Below, piece after piece: positions 25,031 through 36,465 of a DNA stretch of 64,000 nt. Each line of letters starts with the position of its first letter. Within the stretch, counting starts at the first letter, position 1. The notes under the pieces were generated by a model. That model saw only the letters and a list, made by a program, of their open reading frames with translations. It did no database searches and was not told where the DNA came from. The translations under genes and the position numbers were made by a program. Source of the stretch: Endomychus coccineus. Taxonomy: Eukaryota > Arthropoda > Insecta > Coleoptera > Endomychidae. The stretch spans positions 142,643,846 through 142,707,845 of the forward strand of contig OY294067.1 in assembly GCA_958510875.1 (NCBI GenBank). The letters run 5' to 3'.

Positions 25031-25731
25031 TTAAGGTATCCACTCAAGTATTTTTGTACCTTGTACGAGTTTGTGCAAGTCCTTTACAGGGTGGGAACTG
25101 TATAATTCTAGTTCGCCGTTAGGCTTTCCAAAAATTGACTGTCGTTTGCGATCAAGCGCCTCGCATTTACACAGTATGTGTGTCACTGTTTCTGTATCCT
25201 TACCATGCAAAGTCTGCATGTCAGGTCGCCATTGTACAGTCCCATTTTGTTTAGGTGCCCTTTTACTGGCGCATGGATAGTCATGAGCCCTATTACGACT
25301 TTTATTTTTTCCCTATTTAGTGTTAATAATTCTGTCGTTCTTTTGTTACACGGGGCATTGATGTATTTCTTCCCATGTGCGTTTCCTGGTATTTTTTCCC
25401 AGTATTCTTTGTGGTTTTCCATGATCCAGTCTTCTACAGACCTTCGTGTTGTAAGTTTTGGTACCCCCGTTGTCTGTTCTGGATCTGGAGCGTTCTCCGA
25501 CCCTCTTTTTGCAAGTTCGTCGGCTTTTCCGTTGCCTGTCGTTCCCTGATGTCCTGGCACGCAAAACAGCTCAACGCGATTTCGGTCTGCCAGTATGTCA
25601 AGTTCTTTTTTGCATGTCCATACCAGACGGGATGTCAATTCCTGACTTCTCATCGCCTTAAGTGCAGCCTGAATGTCTGTCAATATGTGGAACTGCTCAT
25701 CATCGATGGCTCTCCGATTGTTTTCCTTCAC
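25031..25731 (-). pseudogene. RNase H remainder and Cys/His knuckle
   Basis: 25183-25731 continues RNase H with HILTDIQAALKAMRSQEL (second and third acidic positions) and CVPGHQGTTGNGKADELAKR (the GHxGxxGNExAD block). A frame change near 25200 leads to TCRLCMV / DTETVTHILCKCEALDRKR, the C-x2-C-x(n)-H-x4-C knuckle common at the end of I/R1-type proteins, and ends with EWIP and a stop at 25031. Confidence 0.72.
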
Positions 25732-25776
25732 ACATTGAAGGATTGCATATATCTCTGCTTGGAAGACAGAGGTGTG

Positions 25777-26844
25777 TTAACCAAATGAAAAGCTCAAGCC
25801 AGTCTTCGGGTTTCTTGAGTATACTCCTGCACCTGCACCTTTTTCAGTTTTAGACTCGTCTGTATACCAGATCTTTCCCTGTAGAATGTCGTTCAGGTTT
25901 GTATGTTCCCATTCAGTCCTTTCTGGTATTGATACCCTGAATGTGCTGTTGAAAGAGTATCGCTTTGAGATGTGATCTGTTCTCATGCCTAGCACGTCCC
26001 TGGTCACGATTTTTACGATACTCATGTGTCCTGGCCCAATGTGAACATTCTCCAGTGTATTTTGTATTGTGAAAGCACCAAGCCTGGCCTCTCCTTGTAT
26101 TACCAATTGGAGGGGAGGCAATCCCAGTAGTGTTTCCATTGCTGCAGTGGGCGTAGATTTCATAGTCCCTGTGATCCCAAGACATGCAAGTCTCTGAACC
26201 TTTGTCAGTCTTGTCATGATCCCTCTTTGTTGTGTTTTAGGCCACCATACCAAAGAGGCGTATGTTATTGCGGGTTCAACCACCATGTTGTAAAACCAGT
26301 AGAGCATGAACGGTCGTAACCCCCATTCTTTCCCGAAGGAGCGTCTGGCCACATATAATGAGGTCTCCGCTTTTTTGATTACTTTGCCCAGATGTTTGTT
26401 CCAAGTCAATTTCGAGTCTAGTATAACCCCGAGATATTTGACTTCCCCTTTTATCTGTACGGTTTCTGCTCGAATCTTCAGAGGTCCCGAGTCCTCTGTT
26501 TTGCGTTTACGAGTGAATGCTACTATGGTGGCTTTGTGGGGACTGATATTCAGTCCCTCTGAATCCGTCCATGTTGTTACCAGGTTCAGATCCTTTTGCA
26601 TTTGATCTCTGACCGTGGAGCTGTATTTTCCTTGTACCATGGCCACTATGTCGGCGGCATATCCAAGGATTCTGTATCCTTTCTCCTGAAGGATTCTCAG
26701 TAGCCCGTCCACGACCAGGTTCCACAGGAGCGGAGAAAGTACTGCCCCCCGCGGGAATCCTCTGGCTACTCGGGCTACTACGGTCTCCTCCATTATGGTT
26801 GAATGTATCATCCTGTTCCTCAGCATTGAGTCTATCCAGGCCAC
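25777..26844 (-). pseudogene. RT C-terminal half and RNase H start, catalytic motif altered
   Basis: 355 residues. Begins with AWIDSMLRNRM and shows GFPRGAVLSPLLWNLVVD (RT motif B/4), GYRILGYAADIVAMVQGK where the family has YADD, KYLGVILDSKLTWNKHL, RLACLGITGTMKSTPTAAME, and near the end IWYTDESKTEKGAGAGVYS, the first RNase H catalytic block. The second catalytic position of the RT box reads Ala instead of Asp (codon at 26653-26655), so even a repaired frame should be inactive. It stops at 25777, a frameshift inside RNase H. Confidence 0.75.
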
Positions 26845-28014
26845 ACATGGTTCCTCGATTCCTCTGTGTTCGAGGGACCTGATGATTGAATCAATTGAAG
26901 TGTTGTCAAAAGGTCCTTCTATGTCTAGGGATGCCGCTAGAAGGATTTCTTTATTTTACAGCGTTTCTTCTACCCTTTTTAAAAGTTGATGAGGTGCTGT
27001 TTCTGTTGAACAGCCAGTCTTGTAGGCATATTGGTCACGGTGCACTGGTTCTTCCACCAGTACACCGTCCCTCATATGTCTATCTACTAGCTTTTCTATA
27101 GTCTTGAGTTCGAATGACATGAGACTAATCGGTCTTAGGGACTTTGCCGTTTCCTGTCCAATTTTCTAAGGTTTCGGAATGAAAGTAACCCTAATATTTC
27201 TCCATGATTCCGGAATATACCCTAGAGCCAGGCTGGCTCTGAGTACATTGCAGAGCCTGATCTGCAGTAGTTATGACCCCTTCTGCAGCAGTACTGGGTA
27301 AATCCCGTCCAAGCCCCGTGATTTATATGGTTTGAATGAGTTTACAGCTCATTGAACTTTGTCATAGATCACCACCTTTTCAGCCATCCTCCAACTTTCC
27401 TTGGATCCTTGTATCAAGGTGTCCAGGCCAATTGTTCGCTGGTTAGCAGGTGTCTGAACTATTTGAGATCCAGGAAAGTGTACTCTAAGGAGTTCCTTTA
27501 TAGTTTCCTCTCCTGTGCTTGTGTACAGCCCTTGTTCGTTTTTAAGGGAGTTTATTGGTTGTTGTGTCCTTAGAGAGCATTCTATGGAGTCTAGCACTTT
27601 CTTGAGTGCTTTCAATCTCCTCACAGTACTTCCTTCATGAATCTCTCTTAGCTTTTTCCAGTGCACTTTTATAAATGGTCAAGGTGTTCTTGTACTCATC
27701 CCACCTTCCAGTTTCTTTGGCCCTGTTGAATTCTTTTCTGGCTTGTCCTCTCTTCTTCGCAAGTGCGCTGTTCCACCAGGGCACTTTCCTGGTAGATTTC
27801 CTTGTAGATAGAGGACAATTTTTGTTGAACTCATAGATGATCGTTTCGTTGAGTTGTTCCACGACCATCTCGAGGTCCATATTTGTTCTTATCTTTCTTT
27901 GGGTCCCCTGGAGGTTACGTTCTAGGCCTGTTTTGAAAGCTTCTCTTTGGGTTTCGATAAGTTTCAGTATAGATTTCGCTTTTTATCTTGAATTTTATGT
28001 GTCTATGGTCTGAG
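26845..28014 (-). pseudogene. Endonuclease end and RT N-terminal half, frameshifted
   Basis: Blocks in order: SDHRHIKFKI (endonuclease SDH motif), a linker with VPWWNSALAKKRGQARKEFN (27635-27880), a block with KNEQGLYTSTGEETIKELL and VHFPGSQIV (27349-27666), then RT fingers and palm: KSRGLDGIYPVLLQ, LRPISLMSFELKTIEKLVD, DQYAYKTGCSTETA, and SLDIEGPFDNTSIDSI with the first catalytic Asp. Several single-base frame changes and a stop near 27165 interrupt it. Confidence 0.7.
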
Positions 28015-28188
28015 CAGCCTTGTGTTTTCACTATCATAGGCCATTGCTTCCTTGATAGTCTTTGTTTCCGAGTCTGAGTCGGAGCTAGCCGACATCTCCT
28101 CGGGTTCTCGTGTATTTTTTCTCCTGTCCATATTGATCCCACGAGTATGGGAGAAGGGGTTGGTCCAGTCCTGCGATGCCCCCTGCAC
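28015..28188 (-). pseudogene. ORF1 N-terminus fragment of the I/R1-type element
   Basis: From ATG at 28131 the minus strand reads MDRRKNTREPEEMSASSDSD and continues acidic to about 28015, where the coding sense changes to a SDHRHIKFKI block belonging to the end of an endonuclease domain. A Ser/Asp-rich start is usual for a non-LTR ORF1 (nucleic-acid-binding) protein, but no conserved domain is left. Confidence 0.45.
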
Positions 28189-28429
28189 AGGACTGAGGCT
28201 GGTTACTCCGAGATTTCGCCCGGTTTCTCGGAGGCTCCGTTAGTGACACCGTTTTTTAAAGACCCCGGTGCCATTCATCCCTAGCCACGGGTTCTCACAG
28301 CTTTAGATTAGGGTATTGGCTGACTGCAGATGTGTTGTCTAAGAGCAACACACCTGGGCGGTGAGGTCGCCACATCCCTACACCTAGTACAACTTTGTGT
28401 CCTTGATAAACAAATACACAAGGGTGCAA

Positions 28430-29037
28430 GGGAATGCTCGTAGCTGTCTCGATCATATTTTTTCTCCACTAAAAAACTAAATATTTGGGACGCTTGTGCG
28501 GGTATAGTCCTTGACAAAGAAATTACGGATCACAGAGCTTCTATTGCGGTTATTCCTTTTTGCTTGACAAGCCCTCGAGAAAACCTAACGAAGCATGTAG
28601 TAGTTAAAAATATAAATTATAGAAAATTGTCCGAAAATATGCAAACTCACGACTGGAGTTTTTTCTACAAAGAACAGAATGTGAACACAAAAACTAAACC
28701 TCTGTTAGATACACTTAACCATTTAATTGAAACTAACACTATTAAAATTAGAAAGAGGGGCCAGGAAATCAAGAGCAAAGAGTGGATAACTCAAGGAATA
28801 TTAAATTCAATTAACCAGAGAAATAAACTTCATGCAGAACATAAAAAAAATCCTGACAACATAGCGAAGAAAGGGGCATTCCTTACTTACAGGAAAATTA
28901 CAGATAAAATAATCAAAAGCTCTAAAATAAATTTCTACAAGAAAAAAATTACTGAAAATCAAAGAAATACCGAAAAACTGTGGCAAGTGCTGAATGACAT
29001 ACATGGAAACAGAGGAACGATGATATTTCAGAAATAA
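28430..29037 (+). pseudogene. End of endonuclease and linker of non-LTR ORF2
   Basis: 28430-28563 in shifting frames gives LDHIF..., then DKEITDHRASIAVIPF, the final SDH-like block of an AP endonuclease domain. 28564-29037 continues as a Lys-rich linker (157 residues) with KEWITQGILNSINQRNKL and TYRKITDKIIKSSKINFYKK, typical for the region between endonuclease and RT. It is frameshifted at 29037. Confidence 0.65.
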
Positions 29038-29203
29038 TTTCAGAGACAGGTGAAAACTTAACAGACGTGAATAAAATTGCCGACGAATTCATTAGTTTTT
29101 CACTGGTATTGGTGAGAACCTGGCCAAAAAAATAGTTAAACCTGTTAGCCCGTCTTCAGTAAGAATCAAACTCAAAAATTAATTTTTTCTTTGTTCTATT
29201 GAA

Positions 29204-30307
29204 GTGAAAGATGTCATAGAAGTAATTAAAAACCTAAAGAACAGAAAAAGTGCTGGAGAGGATGGAATACAAGCTGAAACTGTCAAAGCAATTAGTACCG
29301 TCAGTGCACCACTTCTTACTCATCTCATAAATAATATTTTCGAAAAGGGTGAATGTCCATTGGAGTTATTATTATACCCATATACAAAAATGTGGAGAAA
29401 TGAAAACCTTACTAACTATAGACCTATTGAATTAATTGGTACTTTCGCGAAATTTTTTGAAAAATTACTAAAAATCCAAATTACTTCATTCTTCCATGAA
29501 TATAATGTCATAAGTACTAGCCAGTTTGGATTCAAGGAGGGTGTATCAACTACGGACGCAATCGCTGCTTTGACGAGCCTGGTATATAAAGAAATCAATA
29601 AAACAACACCCTGTCTGTGTGTTTTCCTGGACCTTGCCAAGGAATTTGATACTGTATCCCATACGCAGCTGTTGAAGGCCTTGGAGGATGCTGGAATTCG
29701 CGGAACGCCACTAAAATTACTTGAGAGTTACCTTACAAATAGAACTCAGGCGGTGAGAATACGAAACGAAATAAGCAACTGGAAGAAGGTTGAGTTCGAT
29801 GTACCTCAGGGGACAGTATTGGGACCACTTCTGTTTTCCTTATATGTAAATAACCTCTTCTCATTGCACACCACAGGCAAAATTATCAGTTTCGCTGATG
29901 ATACAGCCATAATCTACTCAGACAGTACCTGGACAGCTCTAAAACACAAAGCAGAAAAGGACCTGGAAAAAATAACTAAATGGTTCTTACACAAGCAATT
30001 AACTATTGATTACAATAAGACATTTTCTCTCTCCTTTACAAGCTACAACAATAATCTTCCAACATACGAGAACTTGAAAATAACCAGTGGAGATGACGAA
30101 TGTGAAATTAGAGGAAAAAGCAATTGTAAATACTTGGGTGTCATTATAGACTCTCAGTTACATTGGGATGTTCACATAAACAATGTTACAATAACACTAA
30201 GACCTTTAATGTATAAATTCAGATACTTACGAAATATTTTAAACGTAACTTATCTAAAAATTCTTCACTTCGCCCTTGTGGAGAGTCGTCTCCAATATGG
30301 AATATAA
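29204..30307 (+). pseudogene. Reverse transcriptase domain of non-LTR ORF2
   Basis: 367 residues with the RT series: LKNRKSAGEDGIQAETVK (motif 0/1), NLTNYRPIELIGTFAKFFEK (motif 2), STSQFGFKEGVSTTDAI, CVFLDLAKEFDTVSHTQL (motif A, first Asp), VPQGTVLGPLLFSLYVNN (motif B), GKIISFADDTAIIYSD (motif C with the Asp pair), and CKYLGVIIDSQLHWDVHI (thumb). All catalytic Asp residues are present; Glu replaces Ala in motif A (LAKEFD). The domain itself is intact but lies between frameshifts. Confidence 0.82.
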
Positions 30308-30743
30308 GCATGAGGTGGAACAACAAAAAATCATCTTAGGAAATTGGATGTGATACAAAAAAGAAATATCAAGATAATTTTCAAAAAAAAATCATGTATT
30401 CTACCAATTTACTTCTTCAAGAAACCACAATCCTTGATATTAGGCAGATTTATGTTTATAATCTTCTCATTTTCAAATTCAAAAATCGTCAAACTCTCCT
30501 GAATGAGGTGGACACAAATATTGTTCTCGCAGTAAACAACATCTGAATATGAAAATTCCGCTCACCCAAGAATCCATTGGCCAACGTATTTTCACTTACT
30601 CATATAGTAAAGCATATAATGCACTTCCTGATATATACAAAGAGTATATTCTTACCATACACTCACTGCCACTCATTAAGAAACAAATTAAAAACTATCT
30701 GGAGCACACTTCAAGACATGATATCCATAAATTAATTGATTGA
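30308..30743 (+). pseudogene. C-terminal part of non-LTR ORF2
   Basis: After a stop near 30307 the family C-terminus continues in other frames: a basic block around QKRNIKIIF, TTILDIRQIYVYNLLIFKF, and from 30549 SIGQRIFTYSYSKAYNALPD with IKNYLEH at the end. This is the usual tail of Jockey/CR1-type proteins. TGA/TAA codons at several places break it. Confidence 0.6.
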
Positions 30744-31131
30744 TCTGAATGCTTTTGAATAAAAAAAAAAAAAAAAATTTCACCTCTTTATTTTATTTTT
30801 TATTATACTAAACATCATTGTTTGTTTTTATACATAAGTTGTTCTTGTTTCCCTTCTCTAAATATTTCAGCACATTTTTTTGTATAAGCATAATTGTCCA
30901 GCTAAGTAGCTTAGCATAAACAAAAAATTCCAATTATATTATATAAGCTCTACTGTAAATAAGTTAATTTCAGGGTATTTACCTATTTTTCTTTACCTAT
31001 CATGTGCCCATGCGCAACCCACTTAGGGTCTTAAATGGGCTACTACTCTTTGTTCAAGGTAAACAAGTTTATGTGAATTAATTTTTTTTATACATATATT
31101 TGGAATGAACGTTATTTTTATTATTATTATA

Positions 31132-32084
31132 CATTATTTGACTTTGTACTCGTGTAAACTTGGAGCAAAAGCAGATAGAATTTTTTTTTTCAATAAACGT
31201 TATTTACAATACTAAGAGATTCCCAACTCTGGAAAAATTTGAGTATATTCCTGATAAAATTCAGACGACGCCACTACGGTCATCTTTCCTCTTCCAGCTG
31301 AAAATGTACGTCAGGGCATCCTATGTTCAGAATTCAATTATCTTTTTCACTTTTGCCATAGTGGGCATTGAGCGCAACCTTGGAATCATCCTGTACATAG
31401 TTGAAGAACTGCGAAATGAAGTTGCGATTGCTGAAATGAAGAAGACCGAAAAAGTATATACACCGGAGGAGGATTGGTTTTGAATATTTGGACACCTATA
31501 TACTGAAGACCTCTCCACAGCAATTAATCAAGGTAGGATGGAATGTGCGACTTCGAGAATGTCTTCCAGCGACAACTAAACGGTTTGACTTGAAGGAATC
31601 AAAATAGCGAGAAATCGATTCCCAATGAAGTCACAAATCATCGAAATCACTGAATGCCTGAAAATTTGACTCTTCGTTGGTTATTCGGATCACTGATTAA
31701 TATGCTATATAAGTTAATCAATGACATACTATTGTATTGAGAATAAAACAGAATGATTCTCGAACAAGAAATGAATAATTTCCATTCTGTTGACTGTTGT
31801 GGTGGATACAATAATATAATTTGAATTACCAAAATCACAACTATATATTATGATGATCGTGACATATTCAGTTTCCTTTATGAATAGGGCGTACTACTAA
31901 ATGCAGGTATATCTAGTAGAATAAAATAATATTATGATTTGATTTATTTGGCTCAAGTTCAACTAATCAAGTTCAATTTATAATTCGTCAACTGTGGGAT
32001 ATATGGTCATTGATACCCGGAAACAACATTCACATTCTGATCATAGTGGTGTATTTGGATTTCTGGATATTATTATAATAAGAT
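31132..32084. other. No gene recognised
   Basis: A 107-codon frame at 31160-31483 on the plus strand with hydrophobic middle (SIIFFTFAIVGIERNLGIIL) resembles nothing I recognise; its upstream part is low-complexity. I do not call it a gene. The rest is AT-rich. Confidence 0.4.
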
Positions 32085-32235
32085 TCTTGACCCAGTATGA
32101 ATTATAATATAAAAATTCTCGGGAAATAGGTCACATTAACACTTTGTTTATAATATTCGTCTTATTATTATCGTGGTTTCGATCATATGATCATCACCTA
32201 CATAGATAGTTTAGGTTTAATAGGTTTCCTTGCTG
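32085..32235 (-). repeat. Penelope-type terminal-repeat fragment
   Basis: Shares with the foldback at 36013-36451 the block ATTCTTGACCCAGTA, the TCGGGAA segment, the block with CACATTAACACT, and the TTCG/TTTCG part, in the same order and orientation. On the minus strand a GTGATGA box, a short ATCATATGAT hairpin and CGAAACCACG follow one another (32173-32198), the hammerhead-like arrangement. Confidence 0.65.
32173..32198 (-). ncRNA. Hammerhead-like core
   Basis: Minus strand: GUGAUGA, then an AUCAUAUGAU hairpin, then CGAAAC. First base of the CUGAUGA box differs. Homologous in position to the better core at 36108-36138. Confidence 0.4.
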
Positions 32236-33475
32236 AAGTTATTTCAAAGTTCTCGGGAATCTGGTTGTTAAATAATCGAAACATTGGGCAAGGATCAATA
32301 TGAAAATTATACTGATTTCAAGGGCCCAATAATCGATTGAGTCGGATGCATAACTTCTTTCTTTACTGCAGCTTTAGACCTATTGCTGTGGATTCAAATT
32401 ACTCAACCGGAGATCGCCAGCTCTGTTCCACTAATTACTATCAAGGCTCTCAAACATGGGTGTCATCACAAGAAAGTATCGATCGATATTTCCTGGACCA
32501 AGGGCGCCGCATTCCCAATGTATTTCATCCTGATTCGGAAAGAGTAGGCAGAAATAATCGTCTTTGAATACTCCACTCTTGTTCAGATTCTTTTAATATA
32601 GCCGTATCTGTTCGAAATCATATATTGCCGATATTGCTAAGAGTCTGAGCTATTTAGCTCTGAGGATCTTCCAACTATTGAAGGTTTTCTCAGTGTTGCA
32701 ATTACCTTCAGGAATTTTCATCATATAATAAGTAACTGTTTTTATAACCGGTGTTTCATCCTTTCATTTGTAAGCTTCCACGATTTCCAGATTCAAATAT
32801 CAACCCTCAACCACCTTCACCTTGAACTGACCAACATACTTCCACCATTCAATGACATTCGATCGAACTGATTAAATGTTGGTACATCACTCTGAAACTG
32901 AACACCACATCAAAGAGTTTAGCATCAACCTTGTTATCTGATATAAAATCAATCATCATGCTCCTAAAACAAATTCCCTTGGCAACTTTGTCCGTAATCC
33001 TGTTGTTAATTCATTTTCTCATACAGTCTAAAGAAATGGAGAATCATTTTTTCTAAAGATCGAAAGATTGTTTCCTCTGCGAAAGCTCTCCGCCATTCCA
33101 AAATTCCCAAACTAATCTGTCCAAATCTCTTGGATCGAATCCTGATAAAATAACCTTGAAAGTCAATAAAGACCACTTAACTTTTATTCAAATATCCAAA
33201 CCACCTCCTTTATGGTTCACCAAATTTCACAAACTCTCCATATTCCTGAGGTCAATTATTGGTTTCATAAGTTACCCTACGTTTTCACCACAAAATCCCC
33301 ATGTACAATATGAATGTTATTCTCCTAAATTTCTTCCATTTTATCGAAAAACTCGAGATGTAAAATCTCTTCCTACCAATGTCCTCATTCAAGAAACAAT
33401 TTCAATAATTTCTGAAATGCTTCTTCCTACAATTAAATTTCGTCTCAGAACCACGAATTGATTTTTATGAATTCG
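32236..33475. other. No gene recognised
   Basis: AT-rich with many short frames. The last part (about 33000-33475) may be the degraded start of the non-LTR element whose endonuclease follows, but no motif supports it. Confidence 0.4.
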
Positions 33476-33479
33476 CAAA

Positions 33480-34180
33480 TCAGTATTTTTGTTCTTCCGA
33501 AGGAGGTGGTGGTCTTGCAATTTATTACGAAAATAACAGCAAATTCTCAATGAATATTCCGGATTCTATCAACACATCTGAACCAAATTTTGAATTTTGT
33601 AGTACCAAGGTAAATGTAAAAAAATTTAAATGTATCGTTATGGGCTCATACAGATCTCCAGATGCAGAATTTAACTTATTCAAGGAGTCTACTGATTCTA
33701 TTTGAAAACTTTTCAGAAAATTCAATTTCCCATTAACATTTTGCGGTGATTTCAATGTTGATTTCTGTAATAAGTCAAATAGCCATCCAAATGATCTAAT
33801 CAATGTTTTTCCATATGGAATGAAACGGTGAGTATACAAGAAATTTGGCTCAAAATCAAAAATCGAAAACTTGTTCACTCACTTAAGTTTTTCAGTGGGA
33901 ACAATATTGAAAAATTTATTGATTTGGTTCGGCCTCCTGGAATTTCTAAAACAGAACATCAACCGCAAGAACAAAAGTTACTCATTTCATTATACCTTTT
34001 CATATTCATTTGATATTGCTTTCCCTCAAGTTGAAATTTGCAAAAATTTCAATACTCAAATTCTGATAAAAATTATTTAACTAATTACTTCATTGAACAA
34101 GGTAAATCATCGAAAGATCGTAATTTGTTCTGAAAACGAAGCAACCATAAAGACATCTTATAACTATTATAAATTGAAAA
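33480..34180 (+). pseudogene. Endonuclease part of a non-LTR retrotransposon, interrupted
   Basis: Plus strand reads SEGGGGLAIYYENNSKFSMN, then KKFKCIVMGSYRSPDAEFN and FRKFNFPLTFCGDFNVDF, the AP-endonuclease GGG-A-Y, Y-R-P and GDFN-D blocks in proper order. A stop separates the last two blocks. Degraded frames continue to GKSSKDRNLF and KRSNHKDIL near 34150, the family linker. The continuation of the same element seems to resume at 36466 after two insertions. Confidence 0.65.
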
Positions 34181-34201
34181 ATATTTTTTTTTTGTAGCAA
34201 T

Positions 34202-35998
34202 TGTAACGAAATGGGTACGTTACGAGATTATTATATAGAACTCTTTAAAGAACAGAGTAGAATTCTCTTCGGCGAGGAAACTTGCCATATGATATTTAAA
34301 GATATCTGCCGCTTAATAAAACAGAGATTATTGAGACTACCATTCCTGATATGAGATGTCACTATATATCGCGGAGTGGGAATGTAGGATAGCGGAAATC
34401 GAAGAGAACCCATTGTGTTGTTAACCTTTAATAGGATAAGTCGAGTATTTCATATTCTTTGCATACATTCTTAATTTTTGGGCTTCTGAAATATGATGCA
34501 CATCGGGTTACAGATAATTTGATTTAGTTTGTTATTTAACGCCTGGATGTAAAGTACCTGCGTGTGATTATATTTCAGAGGAATTTTCTCGACTTACGCT
34601 AATAAAACACACAATCAAATTTGCATCTAGCATGATCCCAGGTTTATCATTTCCATCATAATCGGGATTGTTTTAGTCACTGTTTAGAATTACTCTGACG
34701 AGTCGTGAGCAGCTGTTGCAGTCAATATTTAATTTCCACCTTTTACTTGAACCTGTAATTTGAGCACATGTTAGTTGCGCGATCCTGAAGATCGCCATTT
34801 TGTTAACCTAGTACTTGATACATAGGGTGGTCTTATTAGACCCACGTGCCGTAAAGGTTGTTAAGGGTGAAATAACCTAATTACTGCTTATTAGGTATAA
34901 GTATATATTTTTGACACTGTCACGCCGTTAGGGAGTGATCACAGTTTACAGTATCAATCCACGTGTATAATTCAATTCACGCAAACCAGAATTTTATGCT
35001 AACTAGAAAATTTTCAATCGTTCAAATAATAATTTTTCAGATATAAATTTAATTAATATTCTTTTAGTCACATGTTAACTTTTTGCTAATTTTAAAAATC
35101 AATTGTAATTGTTTATTTCTTTCAGATTAAATTAAAATTTTGCCTAAATTGATATCTCGTCACGATTTCCATTTTGTACTAGTGTTTTCGCAATTTGGGA
35201 AAGATAACATTATCGGTTGTGGAATCACTTGGTTATTCCAACCGACGGTGTTGCTTGTCCTTTTGATCTCAAGTCAGGTACTGTTCGTTCTTTGAATTTA
35301 CAGGGTTTGAACGTCTGAGGTTCCTCACCCCTTCACTCCCAGGCGGTATAGTGACTTTCCTGACAGGACCGACTTCCAGTTCCTACGAGTTCCAAGGAGG
35401 GTAACATTTTCTTGTTTGAATGACCATAATTTCATTCTCTGATTTCGTTGTTTATCCGAAGTTGTATTCCACTAATTTTTTAAGAATCATTCGAGGTATA
35501 CTGTAAGTCCTCTTATTAGAAAATTAGTTCTTTTCAATTTAATAATTGATTTAATTTATTAATTGTTTTATTATAATTCACTTTATGTTACAAATCAATT
35601 TAATTTAATAATCATTTACTCAAAATTTCATTTATGTTACGATTTGATTTAATTTAATAATTGTTTCTACGAATTCAATACTATTTATGTTTCCAATTGG
35701 AATTCTAAAAATTTGTAATTTACTTTGTTATAATTCAAATTCTGTGGAATATACGAATTGTTAAGTTGAACTTGTATTGTTTTTCTGAATTTCCATCGAC
35801 TGTTTAACCATCTCGTAGTGCTTGTATTCTTGACTGTGAATTCATTCAGTTTTATAGTTTTTTTTTTCAAGCAGTTGGCGCTCGGGCAATTCACCAGTCT
35901 TGAATCACAAGGCACGTTTCACTACGAGCCCTGAGAGTAATTAATTTAAATTGAGCTAGCTGAGCCAATTAAAACCGACCCAAGCGGGTCCGTTTCAC
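34202..35998 (+). mobile_element. Possible solo LTR
   Basis: The segment between the two halves of the non-LTR element starts TGTAACGAAATGGG and ends GTTTCACA, so it has the TG...CA form of an LTR. A TATA-like stretch (GGTATAAGTATATATT) lies near 34898, followed by a possible start region, and there is no coding sequence. Against it: no clear target duplication, partly because the foldback at 36013 was inserted at its right end. It may be another kind of insertion. Confidence 0.35.
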
Positions 35999-36012
35999 AA
36001 TGCCTAAATATC
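35999..36012 (+). repeat. Target-site duplication, left
   Basis: AATGCCTAAATATC, repeated exactly at 36452-36465. Confidence 0.8.
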
Positions 36013-36451
36013 AATAATATAATGAGATTCTTGACCCAGTACGAATTATATAAAAAATTTTCGGGAATTAGATCACATTAACACTCTGTTATAAATGTTC
36101 GTCTTTACGTACGTTTCGGTCTCACGACCATCATCAGGAGACTTATTTTGTTAATATGGGGGTTAACTAAAACTAAATAGCACAAGCGTCCATATCGCAC
36201 AATCTTCAATCAAAAAGCTCACGCCGTCGAAACGAACAGAACCACGAATAATCGAAAATTGTATCGTTAATAAAGCGTGAGCTTTATTGATTGAAGATTG
36301 TGCGATATGGACGCTTGTGCTATTTAGTTTTAGTTAACCCCCTTTTCACAGAATAAGTCTTCCGATGATGGTCGTGAGACCGACACGTACGTAAAGACGA
36401 ACATTTATAACAGAGTGTTAATGTGACCTAATTCTCGAGAATTTTTTATAT
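36013..36451. mobile_element. Foldback Penelope-type element with target duplication
   Basis: Inverted repeat: left arm about 36047-36224, right arm 36275-36451, spacer about 50 bp. It is flanked by a 14-bp direct repeat, AATGCCTAAATATC, at 35999-36012 and 36452-36465, showing insertion as one unit. The left arm extends some 35 bp further than the right. No coding sequence. Inverted terminal-repeat copies are typical for Penelope-like elements. Confidence 0.8.
36108..36138 (-). ncRNA. Hammerhead ribozyme-like core, best copy in the window
   Basis: Minus strand: CCTGATGA, TGGTC-GTGA-GACC hairpin, then GAAACGTACG. The CUGAUGA and GAAAC boxes are both intact and flank a four- to five-pair stem with a GUGA loop; ACGTACGT after the box can form the short stem III. 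The plus-strand mate in the other arm (36362-36392) has CCGATGA and GACACG and should be dead. Confidence 0.55.
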
Positions 36452-36465
36452 AATGCCTAAATATC
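36452..36465 (+). repeat. Target-site duplication, right
   Basis: AATGCCTAAATATC, identical to 35999-36012. Confidence 0.8.

Larger units (their letters stand above)
25000..28420 (-). mobile_element. I/R1-type non-LTR retrotransposon, internally deleted
   Basis: Minus-strand element with a GC-richer 5' leader (about 28190-28420), the N-terminus of a first ORF, the end of the endonuclease domain, an RT, an RNase H and a Cys/His knuckle, ending near 25031 in EWIP and a short 3' tail. The first-ORF start and the endonuclease end are joined near 28015, so most of ORF1 and the endonuclease is missing. Its 5' end almost touches the 5'-truncated plus-strand element that begins near 28430. Confidence 0.75.
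28430..31131 (+). mobile_element. Jockey/CR1-type non-LTR retrotransposon, 5' truncated
   Basis: Plus-strand element starting within the endonuclease and running through an RT. It ends in a 3' UTR with an A-run at 30763-30777, then a segment with GTGCCCATGCGCAACCCAC and a TTATTATTATTATA tail near 31117-31131. Whether the A-run or the later TTA tail is the true 3' end is uncertain. Frameshifts near 28500, 29037, 29170 and 30308 make it inactive. Confidence 0.75.

Noticed and set aside
25375..25788. 137-codon Cys-rich plus-strand frame
   Set aside because: Antisense to the RNase H region of the minus-strand non-LTR element.
31160..31483. 107-codon frame with a hydrophobic core
   Set aside because: No family resemblance, low-complexity start, no splice or promoter context.
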